A stretch of 64,000 bases of DNA from a candidate division LCP-89 bacterium (GTDB lineage: Bacteria > Electryoneota > B3-LCP). The notes under the pieces were generated by a model. It worked only from the letters and a program-made list of their open reading frames with translations, was not told the origin of the DNA and made no database searches. Positions 52,619 to 61,208 of this stretch are shown here, in pieces; position 1 is the first letter of the stretch; each line of letters starts with the position of its first letter. The position numbers and the translations under genes were made by a program. The DNA lies in assembly GCA_025774555.1 (NCBI GenBank), contig JALGVT010000030.1, forward strand, positions 1 to 64,000, given 5' to 3'.

Positions 52619-53731
52619 TTACTTCATGTAAATCATCATGTGATTCTTTATCTGTCCTTCAGCATTCAAGCGGACGATATAGATACCTGTCGAGAGAGTC
52701 CCGGGTTTCCAGTTCAGTTCATAGAAGCCCTCAGACTGCACTCCCTGGTCGAAGGAATCAACCTGGCGTCCCATAATATCCAGAATCTTCAAACTCACAT
52801 CGCAAGATTCGTTCAATTGGTATGAAATGACCGTTTCGCTGTTGAACGGATTGGGATAGTTGGAGATCAGCGCTGCAGATTCCGGGGTTGCCAGAGGCGT
52901 AGAATCTGCAATGCCTGCATCAACGCCTGTCATGGTGCTGTTCATCAGACGCCGCAGGTTCTTTGCATACGAGAAGTAAGGATCGTTAGTCTGTCCGGTG
53001 ATCGTCAGAACGCTTCTAACGTCCGCAGCCTGCCAGTCGTAATTGATTCCGTCGCCTGCATCTTCATAGATCGGTATCCACATGAACAGAAACCAATATG
53101 AAACCGTCAGATCATAGACAACGTGATTTTTAATGCGCAGGCATTCATAATCACCTGTAGGCACTTGAACGGTGCCGTAAGCGTCAACTTCGCTGTTCAT
53201 GGTGGCGTTAAGTTCAATGCGGATGTCGCCTTCAGGGAAGGTGAAAACCTCGTCCATGTCTAATGTGTTTGACCAGGTTACACCCATCTGCAGAGGAAGC
53301 ATATACTGGTTCATGTAAGGGGTGAGGAAGAAATCCACAGTCTGACCGTTATAGGTCGTTTCGAGGGCGGCTAAGATCAGACGTGTTCTGTTCATGTAGC
53401 AGTACATCCTGCCGGGTTCGTTGATTCCAGCCAGATTCAACTGATCGGTTTCAACGACGATGTTGGCGCGTTCATACTGCGGTGGAGAAACAGCCGGATC
53501 CAGCAGTTCGTCAGTAGTAATGGTCGTTGTATCGCCGGTTGTATAGTCCCACACCTGCGGTCCGCCGGGCACGCCGACGTTGACCGGGATGGAGTCGCCG
53601 CTCTGAGTGTAATATTGGAAGATCAACCCTGGCGTGTGCGGAATCTCACGTGCGCTGATAGTTATCTGCGCTGAAACGGCAGTGGTGAGAAGCATAAATA
53701 TCGGGACAAAAAGAGTTACAAATCGTTTCAT
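52619..53731 (-). CDS. Secreted T9SS cargo protein, unknown function
   Basis: This 370-residue protein starts at ATG 53731, preceded by AGGAGG; an in-frame ATG at 53806 would bury the signal peptide. The cleavage site after Ala21 (VSA) leaves Gln22 first. The ~265-residue middle is beta-rich (for example GVTWSNTLDMDEVFTFPEG) with no recognised family. The tail is a T9SS sorting domain (NYPNPFNSETVISYQL, ending HMMIYMK). It is convergent with the 50132 cargo gene. Confidence 0.78.
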   Translation of the reverse strand: MKRFVTLFVPIFMLLTTAVSAQITISAREIPHTPGLIFQYYTQSGDSIPVNVGVPGGPQVWDYTTGDTTTITTDELLDPAVSPPQYERANIVVETDQLNLAGINEPGRMYCYMNRTRLILAALETTYNGQTVDFFLTPYMNQYMLPLQMGVTWSNTLDMDEVFTFPEGDIRIELNATMNSEVDAYGTVQVPTGDYECLRIKNHVVYDLTVSYWFLFMWIPIYEDAGDGINYDWQAADVRSVLTITGQTNDPYFSYAKNLRRLMNSTMTGVDAGIADSTPLATPESAALISNYPNPFNSETVISYQLNESCDVSLKILDIMGRQVDSFDQGVQSEGFYELNWKPGTLSTGIYIVRLNAEGQIKNHMMIYMK

Positions 53732-53831
53732 TAAGCCTCCTCTGCAAGTTGGTTGGTGGAGTTTGTAGAAATCGTGCGGAAGCAAGTTACTATTAGTAAA
53801 ATGCATTTCCCGACGATGAATGACAAGTTAT

Positions 53832-53860
53832 AATATAATAAATAATGACGCTAAAGTCAA
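53832..53860 (-). promoter_or_regulatory. Promoter of the 52619 cargo gene
   Basis: On the - strand, TTGACT (53860-53855), 17 bases and TATATT (53837-53832) lie about 100 bases before the start codon. Confidence 0.65.
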
Positions 53861-53970
53861 GAAGATAATAAAATGGCGGCGCGAAGAGGTGAAGAATGAA
53901 TTCAGAAATGAAACGATTTCAGTAAGTTTCTTCAGGTATCTCACCTGACGTTTGTTGTGTTGAAAATTAC

Positions 53971-54012
53971 TTGTTTATCGAAAAAATAAAATGTATATTT
54001 AATGTTTCGATA
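53971..54012 (+). promoter_or_regulatory. Promoter and inverted repeat before rpmE
   Basis: TTGTTT (53971-53976), 17 bases and TATATT (53994-53999) precede rpmE. The inverted repeat TATCGAAA (53976-53983) and TTTCGATA (54005-54012) brackets the -10 box and could be an operator. Confidence 0.4.
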
Positions 54013-54027
54013 GAATAAGGAAACATC

Positions 54028-54240
54028 ATGAAAGACAAAATTCACCCCCGATACACCATGGCAACCGTCAAGTGCGCCTGCGGCAACGAATTTCTGACCC
54101 GCAACACGGTAGGCGATATGAAAATAGATATCTGCGCCAAGTGCCATCCGTTCTTCACCGGTAAGCAGAAGTTGATCGATACTGCCGGGCGTGTTGAAAA
54201 GTTCCGCAGGAAGTACAACATGGAAAAGAAGAACGCCTGA
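54028..54240 (+). CDS. rpmE: 50S ribosomal protein L31
   Basis: This 70-residue protein has the zinc-binding C+ form of L31: CACGN at residues 16-20, [13 protein letters not shown] at ~37-49, and the basic RKYNMEKK tail. It belongs to the large subunit. It is followed after 4 bases by a DUF1385 gene, a pairing common in many bacteria. Confidence 0.97.
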   Translation: MKDKIHPRYTMATVKCACGNEFLTRNTVGDMKIDICAKCHPFFTGKQKLIDTAGRVEKFRRKYNMEKKNA

Positions 54241-54244
54241 GACG

Positions 54245-55207
54245 ATGCATTCAACTTCTGACGCACAATCTCTCCCCAAAGTCGGTGGACAGGCGATCAT
54301 CGAAGGTGTGATGATGCGCAGTCCCGACTGCGTAGCCGCCGCAGTCCGCCTTCCCGATGGAGAGATCACTGAAAAAACCTGGAAGAGCAAGTCCTGGTAT
54401 CAGCGCAACAAATTTCTCGGATTGCCTGTAATCAGAGGAGCTGTCTCCTTAGCTGAAGCGCTGGTTCTCGGTATCCGCACACTGAACTGGTCGGCAGACG
54501 TTGCCATTGAATTCGAGAAAGGTAAGGAAAAGAAGAGCAAGAGTGTTTGGGATTCGATCACTCTGGCTGGGACGCTGATCTTCGCGATGTTCTTAGCCTT
54601 AGTCCTTTTCATGTGGATACCTTATCAGCTTGCGAACCTGCTTAAAACAGGTGAAAATCAACCGCTTTTCCATCTGGTCGCCGGATCCACGCGCATCGTC
54701 TTTTTCCTCGTCTATATCTGGATTATTTCCCAGATGAAGGATATCCGCCGAATTTTCCAGTACCACGGCGCTGAACATCAGGCGATCTTTACCTACGAAG
54801 CAGGAGAGGAACTAAACCCGGGCAACGCCGGCAGGAAATCATGTTTCCACCCGCGCTGCGGCACAAGTTTTATCCTGATTGTAGCCCTGCTTACGATGGT
54901 GGTGTTCGTCGTCTTCGATATTATCGTCGTAGCGGTGTGGGGTTTTTATCCCAATGCGCTGATCAGGCTGTTGGTGCATCTACCGTTCCTGCCTCTGGTA
55001 GCGGGAATCTCTTATGAAGTGCTGAAGCTATCAGACCGGTTGAGTCATACTGCCTTTTTCAGAGCTACGATAGCTCCGGGGCTGGCGTTACAGCGCATGA
55101 CGACGAGACCGCCGGATGATATGCAGCGTGAAGTTGCCTTATGCGCCTTGAAGATCGCTCTGCCCGATACACAAGAGCTGGAGGCTGCTAAATCGGAGTC
55201 CTGCTGA
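54245..55207 (+). CDS. DUF1385 membrane protein
   Basis: This 320-residue protein has the family motifs [16 protein letters not shown] at the start and [19 protein letters not shown] near residue 180, then [11 protein letters not shown]. Three or four transmembrane helices are present. The conserved His/Glu residues suggest a metal site; DUF1385 (YqhQ-like) function is unknown. I start at ATG 54245, 4 bases after rpmE, rather than at an in-frame start inside rpmE (54191). Confidence 0.88.
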   Translation: MHSTSDAQSLPKVGGQAIIEGVMMRSPDCVAAAVRLPDGEITEKTWKSKSWYQRNKFLGLPVIRGAVSLAEALVLGIRTLNWSADVAIEFEKGKEKKSKSVWDSITLAGTLIFAMFLALVLFMWIPYQLANLLKTGENQPLFHLVAGSTRIVFFLVYIWIISQMKDIRRIFQYHGAEHQAIFTYEAGEELNPGNAGRKSCFHPRCGTSFILIVALLTMVVFVVFDIIVVAVWGFYPNALIRLLVHLPFLPLVAGISYEVLKLSDRLSHTAFFRATIAPGLALQRMTTRPPDDMQREVALCALKIALPDTQELEAAKSESC

Positions 55208-55262
55208 GATAACAATAATCAGGAATACATTTTGCCTATGAATATCACGTCTATAAGCTGAT

Positions 55263-55313
55263 GGATTTCACAAGCACTGATCACCATTATTTCGTGTGAA
55301 ACCGGTGAAATCC
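55263..55313 (+). promoter_or_regulatory. Leader hairpin before pgsB
   Basis: GGATTTCAC (55263-55271) pairs perfectly with GTGAAATCC (55305-55313). A second GTGAAA at 55296-55301 could pair with the same TTTCAC instead, so two mutually exclusive hairpins are possible. It lies 53 bases before the pgsB start; function unknown. Confidence 0.4.
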
Positions 55314-55366
55314 TTGCGTTTAGACTGCAAGCATTGCTGATAAGAAATCGTTATCGTTTAATATAA

Positions 55367-56554
55367 ATGTTCGTAATCCTTCTACTTACCCTCGCTTTAA
55401 TCGGATACGGATTGTGGGAATTCCACATACACCAGCGGAATCTCAATGCTATTCCTATCCGCATTCATGTGAATGGCACACGGGGGAAATCCTCAGTGAC
55501 CCGCCTGATAGCCGCGGCGCTGCGCGCCGGCGGATACCGCACTTTTGCAAAAACCACGGGCACACTACCACGCATTATCGATGACAAAGGATTTGAAGTC
55601 CCGATCCTCCGACCGACCTATATGCCCAACATCATTGAACAGGTAAAGATAATCCGCTATATTAAGAATCGCAAACCTGATGCAATGGTCATCGAATGTA
55701 TGGCGGTTCAGCCTGAATATCAATGGATCTGTGAGCATCGGATGGTCAAATCGACAATCGGCGTTATTACCAATTCAAGACCGGACCATCTGCTCGAAAT
55801 GGGACCATCGCTCGAGAATGTCACGTGTTCCTTGTTGAATACTCTGCCTGATAATGGTATTGCCTTCACCGTCGAATCGAAAATGCTACCCTTGATGAAA
55901 GAGGTTGCGCAGAAACAGGGCGTTGAACTTACAAGCGTGACTCGGGATATGATATCAAGCGATTCCATGAAAAGCTTCTTTTATCTTGAGTATCGCTCAA
56001 ATGTCGCTCTGGCTCTGGCTGTTTCGCGCCATCTGGGTATCCCTGATGAAAAAGCAATGGAAGGAATGTATCAGGTTCATCCTGATGCGGGAGCGTTGCG
56101 GATGTATCTGGTTAAAGAAGATGGCAAGGAAGCGAGGTTCATCAACGCTTTAGCGGCAAACGATCCAGAATCATCGCTGGCAACATGGCAAAAGGTAAGA
56201 AGGATCTATCCTGAATCAGTTACCGTTATTGTCTTATTGAATACCCGCGCAGACAGGTTTGACCGCTCACTGCAATTACTCGAAATGATAAGCAGGCACA
56301 TCAAATATGATCATTTGATATCCATAGGTGAGAAAACGTCCATGCTGGCACAACATTATCGGGCGTATGGAATCGATAAGAAAAAAGTCGTCGAAATGGG
56401 TCTGACGACCACCGATGCGGCCTATCGTAAAATAATGGAGCTGACCCCGGAGAGATGCCTGGTATTAGCGGTAGGAAATATGGGCGCGGGAGGATTGGAG
56501 ATTGCCAATCACTTTCGAGAAAAAGGAAAAATAAAGGGGAGCAAAAGTGGTTGA
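55367..56554 (+). CDS. pgsB: Poly-gamma-glutamate synthase PgsB
   Basis: PgsB (CapB) is the ATP-dependent amide ligase that polymerises glutamate through its gamma-carboxyl. The 395-residue protein has an N-terminal membrane helix (residues 1-17) and a Mur-ligase-like domain with P-loop HVNGTRGKSSVTR (Lys41), MVIECMAVQPEYQW, and GVITNSRPDHLLEMG. The length is normal for CapB. It heads a run of five genes and overlaps pgsC by 8 bases. Confidence 0.93.
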   Translation: MFVILLLTLALIGYGLWEFHIHQRNLNAIPIRIHVNGTRGKSSVTRLIAAALRAGGYRTFAKTTGTLPRIIDDKGFEVPILRPTYMPNIIEQVKIIRYIKNRKPDAMVIECMAVQPEYQWICEHRMVKSTIGVITNSRPDHLLEMGPSLENVTCSLLNTLPDNGIAFTVESKMLPLMKEVAQKQGVELTSVTRDMISSDSMKSFFYLEYRSNVALALAVSRHLGIPDEKAMEGMYQVHPDAGALRMYLVKEDGKEARFINALAANDPESSLATWQKVRRIYPESVTVIVLLNTRADRFDRSLQLLEMISRHIKYDHLISIGEKTSMLAQHYRAYGIDKKKVVEMGLTTTDAAYRKIMELTPERCLVLAVGNMGAGGLEIANHFREKGKIKGSKSG

Positions 56555-57002
56555 TCTCGCAGTCGGATTGGGTGTGGTTTTCAGCTTACTGTTTAACGAG
56601 TTCTTCGGAGTGGCGGCGGGTGGTATTGTCGTGCCTGGATATGTCGCGTTGCAGTTGCATGATCCCTATCAACTGTTCGGCACGCTGGTCGTGTCGTTCA
56701 TAACCTTCTTGATATTAAAAGGAACTTCTCACTATATCTTTATTTACGGGCGCCGCCGCATGGTTTTAGCAATTCTGATTGGTTTCCTGCTTGGATACCT
56801 GTCACGTCAACTCTTTTTCCACAACCTATTCGATATCGATATCCGCTTTCAGGCGATCGGATTTATCATCCCAGGACTAATAGCAAACTGGATGGAAAGA
56901 CAGGGGTTGTTCAGGACTATTGCCGGTGTTATCATCGCCGCCTCAGCAGTTCGTCTTCTTCTTATGGTTATTACTGGCGGGGAGATCATCGGAAATGTAT
57001 AG
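56547..57002 (+). CDS. pgsC: Poly-gamma-glutamate synthase membrane subunit PgsC
   Basis: This 151-residue protein has four or five transmembrane helices and the conserved PgsC/CapC opening with a GVAAGGIVVPGYVALQL segment. It forms the membrane part of the synthase with PgsB. The start is GTG 56547, inside the end of pgsB. Confidence 0.92.
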   Translation: MVDLAVGLGVVFSLLFNEFFGVAAGGIVVPGYVALQLHDPYQLFGTLVVSFITFLILKGTSHYIFIYGRRRMVLAILIGFLLGYLSRQLFFHNLFDIDIRFQAIGFIIPGLIANWMERQGLFRTIAGVIIAASAVRLLLMVITGGEIIGNV

Positions 57003-58113
57003 ACCTTCGATTAAATCCATGCGCACGCTGGCAACGCTAATGGTTGTGTCTGCCGGACTGTTTTTCTGGTCGTATAACAGCAGTGTTCAGGTGAAGCAAT
57101 CCAACTATGACCTGAAATATCAGGCGGCGCAAAAGACCGTGGAAGCTTTTAGTATCCTTCACCAGGATCGAGCAGATGCCGGATGGGCGCTGGACGAAGT
57201 GAACGATCCGAATCAATCCGCTCTGATTGGCGTTCAATACAGCCTGATTACCAGCAGCGAGGGGAATCTTGGTTCCAAACTCACCTCGATCAATCCCAAC
57301 TTCACCGCAGTTATCCTGCAGATGCTTTTAGACGCGGGAGTCAAGAGAGGCGACCGGGTCGCGGTAGCTTTCACTGGTTCTTTCCCAGCTTTGAATATTG
57401 CAGTGACAATAGCCTGCGAATTACTTGACGTTGAACCGGTGATTATCACTTCTGTCGCTTCATCTATGTGGGGCGCTAATGAGCCTGAATTTACCTATCT
57501 CGATATAGAGTCGATTCTGAGGGATCACGGAGTGATACAGCATACTACAGTTGCCGCTTCAATCGGCGGTGGTGATGACATAGGACGATCGCTCTCTAAG
57601 GCTGGCAGAGTGGCAATTGAAGAAGCTATTCACAACAACGAAGTGATCTTTATAGACGCTGGTTCGCTGTCCCAATCCCAGCAGGATCGCCGCACTATTT
57701 ATCAGCAATACGCTGGAGACGGTGCCTACGCAGCTTTCATCAACGTAGGCGGCGGCGTATCGGTTCTTGGACACAGCGCTAACGGCAGATTAATACCGCC
57801 AGGATTAAGCAAGACATACTTACAGCGAAATTACCCTGCGAAGGGTGTGATACACGATTTCTGGGAAAAGAGCGTGCCAGTGATTCACCTGTTGAATGTA
57901 AATGAGATTGCCGTTGCCTATGGACTGCCGCTATCACCGGTACCGCTGCCTCCGGTAGGCTCCGGCGAGATATTCACCGTTGAGCGGCATAATCTTACTA
58001 TAGCGTGGATATCGGTAATTATCCTTTTCGGACTCCTGTTTACGGTTCTTCTGCTGGATAGGGATAAACACAAATTATGGGAACAGGGCGTTGACCCGGA
58101 TACGTTAATGTAG
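56995..58113 (+). CDS. pgsW: Poly-gamma-glutamate system protein PgsW
   Basis: This 372-residue protein has an N-terminal anchor (residues ~10-28), a ~290-residue extracytoplasmic domain (GDRVAVAFTGSFPALNIAV, SVASSMWGANEPEFTYLDIE, NVGGGVSVLGHS) and a C-terminal transmembrane helix (~345-362). This matches the family annotated as poly-gamma-glutamate system protein, which replaces or supplements PgsA/PgsE in some genomes. I start at ATG 56995, overlapping the pgsC stop, not at TTG 56920. Its biochemical role is unknown. Confidence 0.85.
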   Translation: MYRPSIKSMRTLATLMVVSAGLFFWSYNSSVQVKQSNYDLKYQAAQKTVEAFSILHQDRADAGWALDEVNDPNQSALIGVQYSLITSSEGNLGSKLTSINPNFTAVILQMLLDAGVKRGDRVAVAFTGSFPALNIAVTIACELLDVEPVIITSVASSMWGANEPEFTYLDIESILRDHGVIQHTTVAASIGGGDDIGRSLSKAGRVAIEEAIHNNEVIFIDAGSLSQSQQDRRTIYQQYAGDGAYAAFINVGGGVSVLGHSANGRLIPPGLSKTYLQRNYPAKGVIHDFWEKSVPVIHLLNVNEIAVAYGLPLSPVPLPPVGSGEIFTVERHNLTIAWISVIILFGLLFTVLLLDRDKHKLWEQGVDPDTLM

Positions 58114-58161
58114 GTCATAACGCACCATTGCGTAAGTTATCATAAGGTTGAAATAATAGAG

Positions 58162-59091
58162 ATGAATAACTTCAAGGTTGCAGTTCTTAGCTTAACCGCA
58201 CTGGTACTCATCGGAGCAACCTCACTCGTTGTGCAGGCTCAGAGCGGGTTTGTCTGGGAATCGTTCAAACCTGATAAAAGGGCGAAACCGGTTAAAGCGC
58301 TGGTAATGGGTAAACGTCTGAATTATTACCCTTTAGAGAAGGGTGATAATATCTATATAACCCTGACAGGACCAACCAAACTGCGCGTTCTATCCAGAAT
58401 CGAGTTCGGTTCCGATTTAGGCGGCGAGAAGAGTTATTATCTGCGTTATGAACGTGAAGACGGCAAGAAGGGTAAATTCCGCCGCGTAACAACCGCCTCA
58501 ACCACAGCCATGCTGGCGGGCGATCCATCGACTCATCTCGGCACCTCACGCAGTATCTACATAAAAATCCCTGCGGGTAAGCACACTTATCGCTTCTATG
58601 TCGGATCGAAATCGACGTATCGTCTTTATCTGCGATTTTACGAACGGAAAGCCTCACTTCAGACTTCCGCAGATAATATCGCTTTTACGCCGGCTAAATT
58701 TACCCGGGAAGTGCCGCTGATTATCAAAGAAGAAGAAGTGTCCTATTATCGGGTGGGATCTCAGGATTCACTGACGCTCAGTGTTATTGGTCCAACTTCG
58801 ATTAAAGCGCTCGCGAGATTGGAATTCGATCCCACCATGTCCACGGATCAAAAATTCCGTGTGCGAGTATTAGAAGATGGAGTGGAGAAGCAGGTATTCC
58901 CGTTGCGGTCAGAACCATCCGAAGTTGCTGAATACTGCGAAATGAGCGAAACTGTTGTGGGTAAAGGAGCCAAATTCTTTATCGAAGTGCCGCGCGGGAA
59001 ACACGATTATACTTACGAGATCATCGATAACGGACGCAGCGTTCTAATGCGCTTCTTTCTACCGAGCAAGGATATACACAACAACCTTTAG
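58162..59091 (+). CDS. Periplasmic protein with duplicated domain, pgs-linked
   Basis: This 309-residue protein has a signal peptide (VQA cut, Gln27 first) and two copies of one domain. Copy 1 begins near residue 53 with LNYYPLEKGDNIYITLTGPT and LRVLSRIEFGSDL and ends with IPAGKHTYRFYV. Copy 2 begins near residue 193 with SYYRVGSQDSLTLSVIGPT and IKALARLEFDPTM and ends with VPRGKHDYTYEI. Both look all-beta. I know no named family. It follows pgsW by 48 bases and precedes a beta-barrel gene by 5, so it may be a periplasmic bridge for polymer export. Confidence 0.7.
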   Translation: MNNFKVAVLSLTALVLIGATSLVVQAQSGFVWESFKPDKRAKPVKALVMGKRLNYYPLEKGDNIYITLTGPTKLRVLSRIEFGSDLGGEKSYYLRYEREDGKKGKFRRVTTASTTAMLAGDPSTHLGTSRSIYIKIPAGKHTYRFYVGSKSTYRLYLRFYERKASLQTSADNIAFTPAKFTREVPLIIKEEEVSYYRVGSQDSLTLSVIGPTSIKALARLEFDPTMSTDQKFRVRVLEDGVEKQVFPLRSEPSEVAEYCEMSETVVGKGAKFFIEVPRGKHDYTYEIIDNGRSVLMRFFLPSKDIHNNL

Positions 59092-59096
59092 CACAG

Positions 59097-60176
59097 ATGA
59101 AACTAAATTCTTCTGCAACTATTTTACTGATAATTACCGCCCTTCTGCTTACCTATGTCCAGCCCGCCTTTACCAAAGGGGAGATTCCCCTCACCTTGAA
59201 AGTGAGCTATACCAGTTCCTACGACGATAATATCCTGAAGTATTCTTCCCGCGATATCGAGCGGTTTGAGAATAACACCGAAATCTTCCCCTCTGAAATT
59301 ACCACCACCGACGATTGGATTAATACCTTCAATCTGCGCGCTTATCACGATTTCGACCTCGGACTGAAAGTTAAGCTTCGTCCGTATTATTCCTATAAAA
59401 TATCCCTGAACGCTGTCAATTCTGTCAGAAACTTCCAATCCCACTTTTTCCTCGGGCGATTCTCTTACCGCTATCGCTGGTATCTATATCTGCAATATTC
59501 CTATATGCCAGGATATTATCTACGGATATATAAAGACCGTGATATGAATGATTACTATAGCTGTGATTTTGATTCTTACAGACCTACGGTTAAATTGCGT
59601 TTCCGCCGTTCTCCTTATCAGATCGAAGGACAATTCGGACGGGAATACATCTATTACAACAACTATTTCACAGAATATGACTCTGAAGGGATCTTCTGGG
59701 GATTTACGGGATCTTATAATATGCCATTCGATCTAAACCTTTCACTTGGGTATCTCTATAAAGTGAGCGATAACATCGGTTTCAATCAGAACGACCAGGC
59801 TGCTATCCAGAATCCAGTCGAGGACGCGGAATATGGCGACAGCTCCTATGAAGAGGATCGTTACCTCGTTAAAGCAAATTATAAGCTCCCCTTCAAATCG
59901 CCCTGGGACTGGGACGTCGGCGTTGATTACCAGAGGAGGATGCGGTTCTACCAGAGCCAACTCTCCTGCTCTGATGATCCGTTTCATGCCGGACGCGAGG
60001 ACGTCCGCACAATCATTACTCCCGGCGTTAAATTTTCATCTTCATTTGATATCGACTTTGAATTCAGCTTTACATACGATCAGCGCAAGACTGACTCGCC
60101 CGAACCTGTAGTTCCCAGCATTAAGAACTTCATACACCGCACCTTTGAACTGACCGTAACATATCAGATCTTCTGA
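59097..60176 (+). CDS. Outer-membrane beta-barrel protein, pgs-linked
   Basis: This 359-residue protein has a signal peptide (residues 1-~25) and a body dominated by alternating aromatic strands (WYLYLQYSYMPGYYLRIY, LKVKLRPYYSYKISLN), ending in FELTVTYQIF with a terminal Phe, the usual assembly signal of outer-membrane barrels. About 14-16 strands are plausible. It lies 5 bases after the duplicated-domain gene in the pgs run, so it is a candidate outer-membrane exit for the polymer. This is inferred from context only. Confidence 0.7.
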   Translation: MKLNSSATILLIITALLLTYVQPAFTKGEIPLTLKVSYTSSYDDNILKYSSRDIERFENNTEIFPSEITTTDDWINTFNLRAYHDFDLGLKVKLRPYYSYKISLNAVNSVRNFQSHFFLGRFSYRYRWYLYLQYSYMPGYYLRIYKDRDMNDYYSCDFDSYRPTVKLRFRRSPYQIEGQFGREYIYYNNYFTEYDSEGIFWGFTGSYNMPFDLNLSLGYLYKVSDNIGFNQNDQAAIQNPVEDAEYGDSSYEEDRYLVKANYKLPFKSPWDWDVGVDYQRRMRFYQSQLSCSDDPFHAGREDVRTIITPGVKFSSSFDIDFEFSFTYDQRKTDSPEPVVPSIKNFIHRTFELTVTYQIF

Positions 60177-60209
60177 TAAACAGTCTTTACCCCATCGATT
60201 TCATCTCCT

Positions 60210-61208
60210 ATGGCGAAACTACGCACTATAGTTCTTCTACTCATGATGCTGGCAACCGTGGTTCTTCTGGGCGCTACCGGTTATATGATCATTGAAGATT
60301 GGGCTTTCATCGACGGTCTGTATATGACTGTGATTACCATCGCCACGGTCGGGTTCAGGGAGGTTAGTGCATTATCTCCCGCAGGCAGGGTCTATACAAT
60401 ATTAGTAATCTTAGTCGGCGTCGGCGTCATGGGCTTCACCTTATCCAACTTTACTGCGTTTTTAGTCAGCGGAAAGATCCGGGAATTTCTAAGAGCGGGA
60501 AAGATGCAAAAAAAAATATCAAAACTTAAGAGACATTACATCGTCTGCGGGGCGGGCAGAATGGGCTATGAAGCCATCCGCGAACTGCTCCTTGAAAAGC
60601 AGGACATCGTTATCATTGAGCGCGATCCTGAAATTATTCAGAAGCTTGAAGATGAAGGCGTCCCTACCATCAGAGGCGATGCAACTGATGATGAAACCCT
60701 GCGTGTTGCCGGGGTTGAACATGCTAAGGGACTGCTGGCTGCGCTGCCCAATGACGCGGATAATGTCTATGTTTCTCTCTCTGCCAAAGAAATGAATCCC
60801 AAGCTTTTCATAATAGCGCGCGGCGCTGATAATCATTCAGAAGATAAGCTGATAAAAGCTGGCGCTGACCGCGTTATTTTGCCGTATCAAATCGGGGGGA
60901 GGCGAATGGCGGCGGTGCTATGCCGACCAGAGATCGTCGATTTCCTCGATGTGATGATGGGAAAAGACGAATTATCACTGCGGATGGAGATCGTCGAAGT
61001 TGCAGAGAAAAGCGCTCTTATCGAACAAACTCTGAAGGATTCAAATATCCGCCGTGAAACCGACGGCGCACTGGTGATGGGTCTAATCCGCGCCGGAGGG
61101 GAAATGATCGCAAATCCCACGAGTGATATGAAGATTCTAAATGGGGATCAACTGCTGGTGTTAGGCAGGCTGGATCAGATTCAGAAACTAGAGAAGATAG
61201 CGAGTTAA
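60210..61208 (+). CDS. K+ channel with RCK/TrkA domain, unusual filter
   Basis: This 332-residue protein has two transmembrane helices around a pore loop, then an RCK domain: TrkA_N Rossmann fold (YIVCGAGRMGYEAIRELL, residues ~111-230) and TrkA_C (~250-332). This is the MthK layout. The selectivity filter reads TVGFREV (residues 46-52) instead of TVGYGD, which may alter selectivity. Its end overlaps the next gene by one base. Its link to the pgs cluster could be osmotic or counter-ion related, but that is speculative. Confidence 0.9.
   Translation: MAKLRTIVLLLMMLATVVLLGATGYMIIEDWAFIDGLYMTVITIATVGFREVSALSPAGRVYTILVILVGVGVMGFTLSNFTAFLVSGKIREFLRAGKMQKKISKLKRHYIVCGAGRMGYEAIRELLLEKQDIVIIERDPEIIQKLEDEGVPTIRGDATDDETLRVAGVEHAKGLLAALPNDADNVYVSLSAKEMNPKLFIIARGADNHSEDKLIKAGADRVILPYQIGGRRMAAVLCRPEIVDFLDVMMGKDELSLRMEIVEVAEKSALIEQTLKDSNIRRETDGALVMGLIRAGGEMIANPTSDMKILNGDQLLVLGRLDQIQKLEKIAS

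Noticed and set aside
55367-58113. pgsBCW as folate or Mur ligase genes
   Set aside because: The P-loop protein has the CapB-specific membrane helix and motifs, and the next two genes are the CapC-type membrane subunit and the PgsW-type protein.
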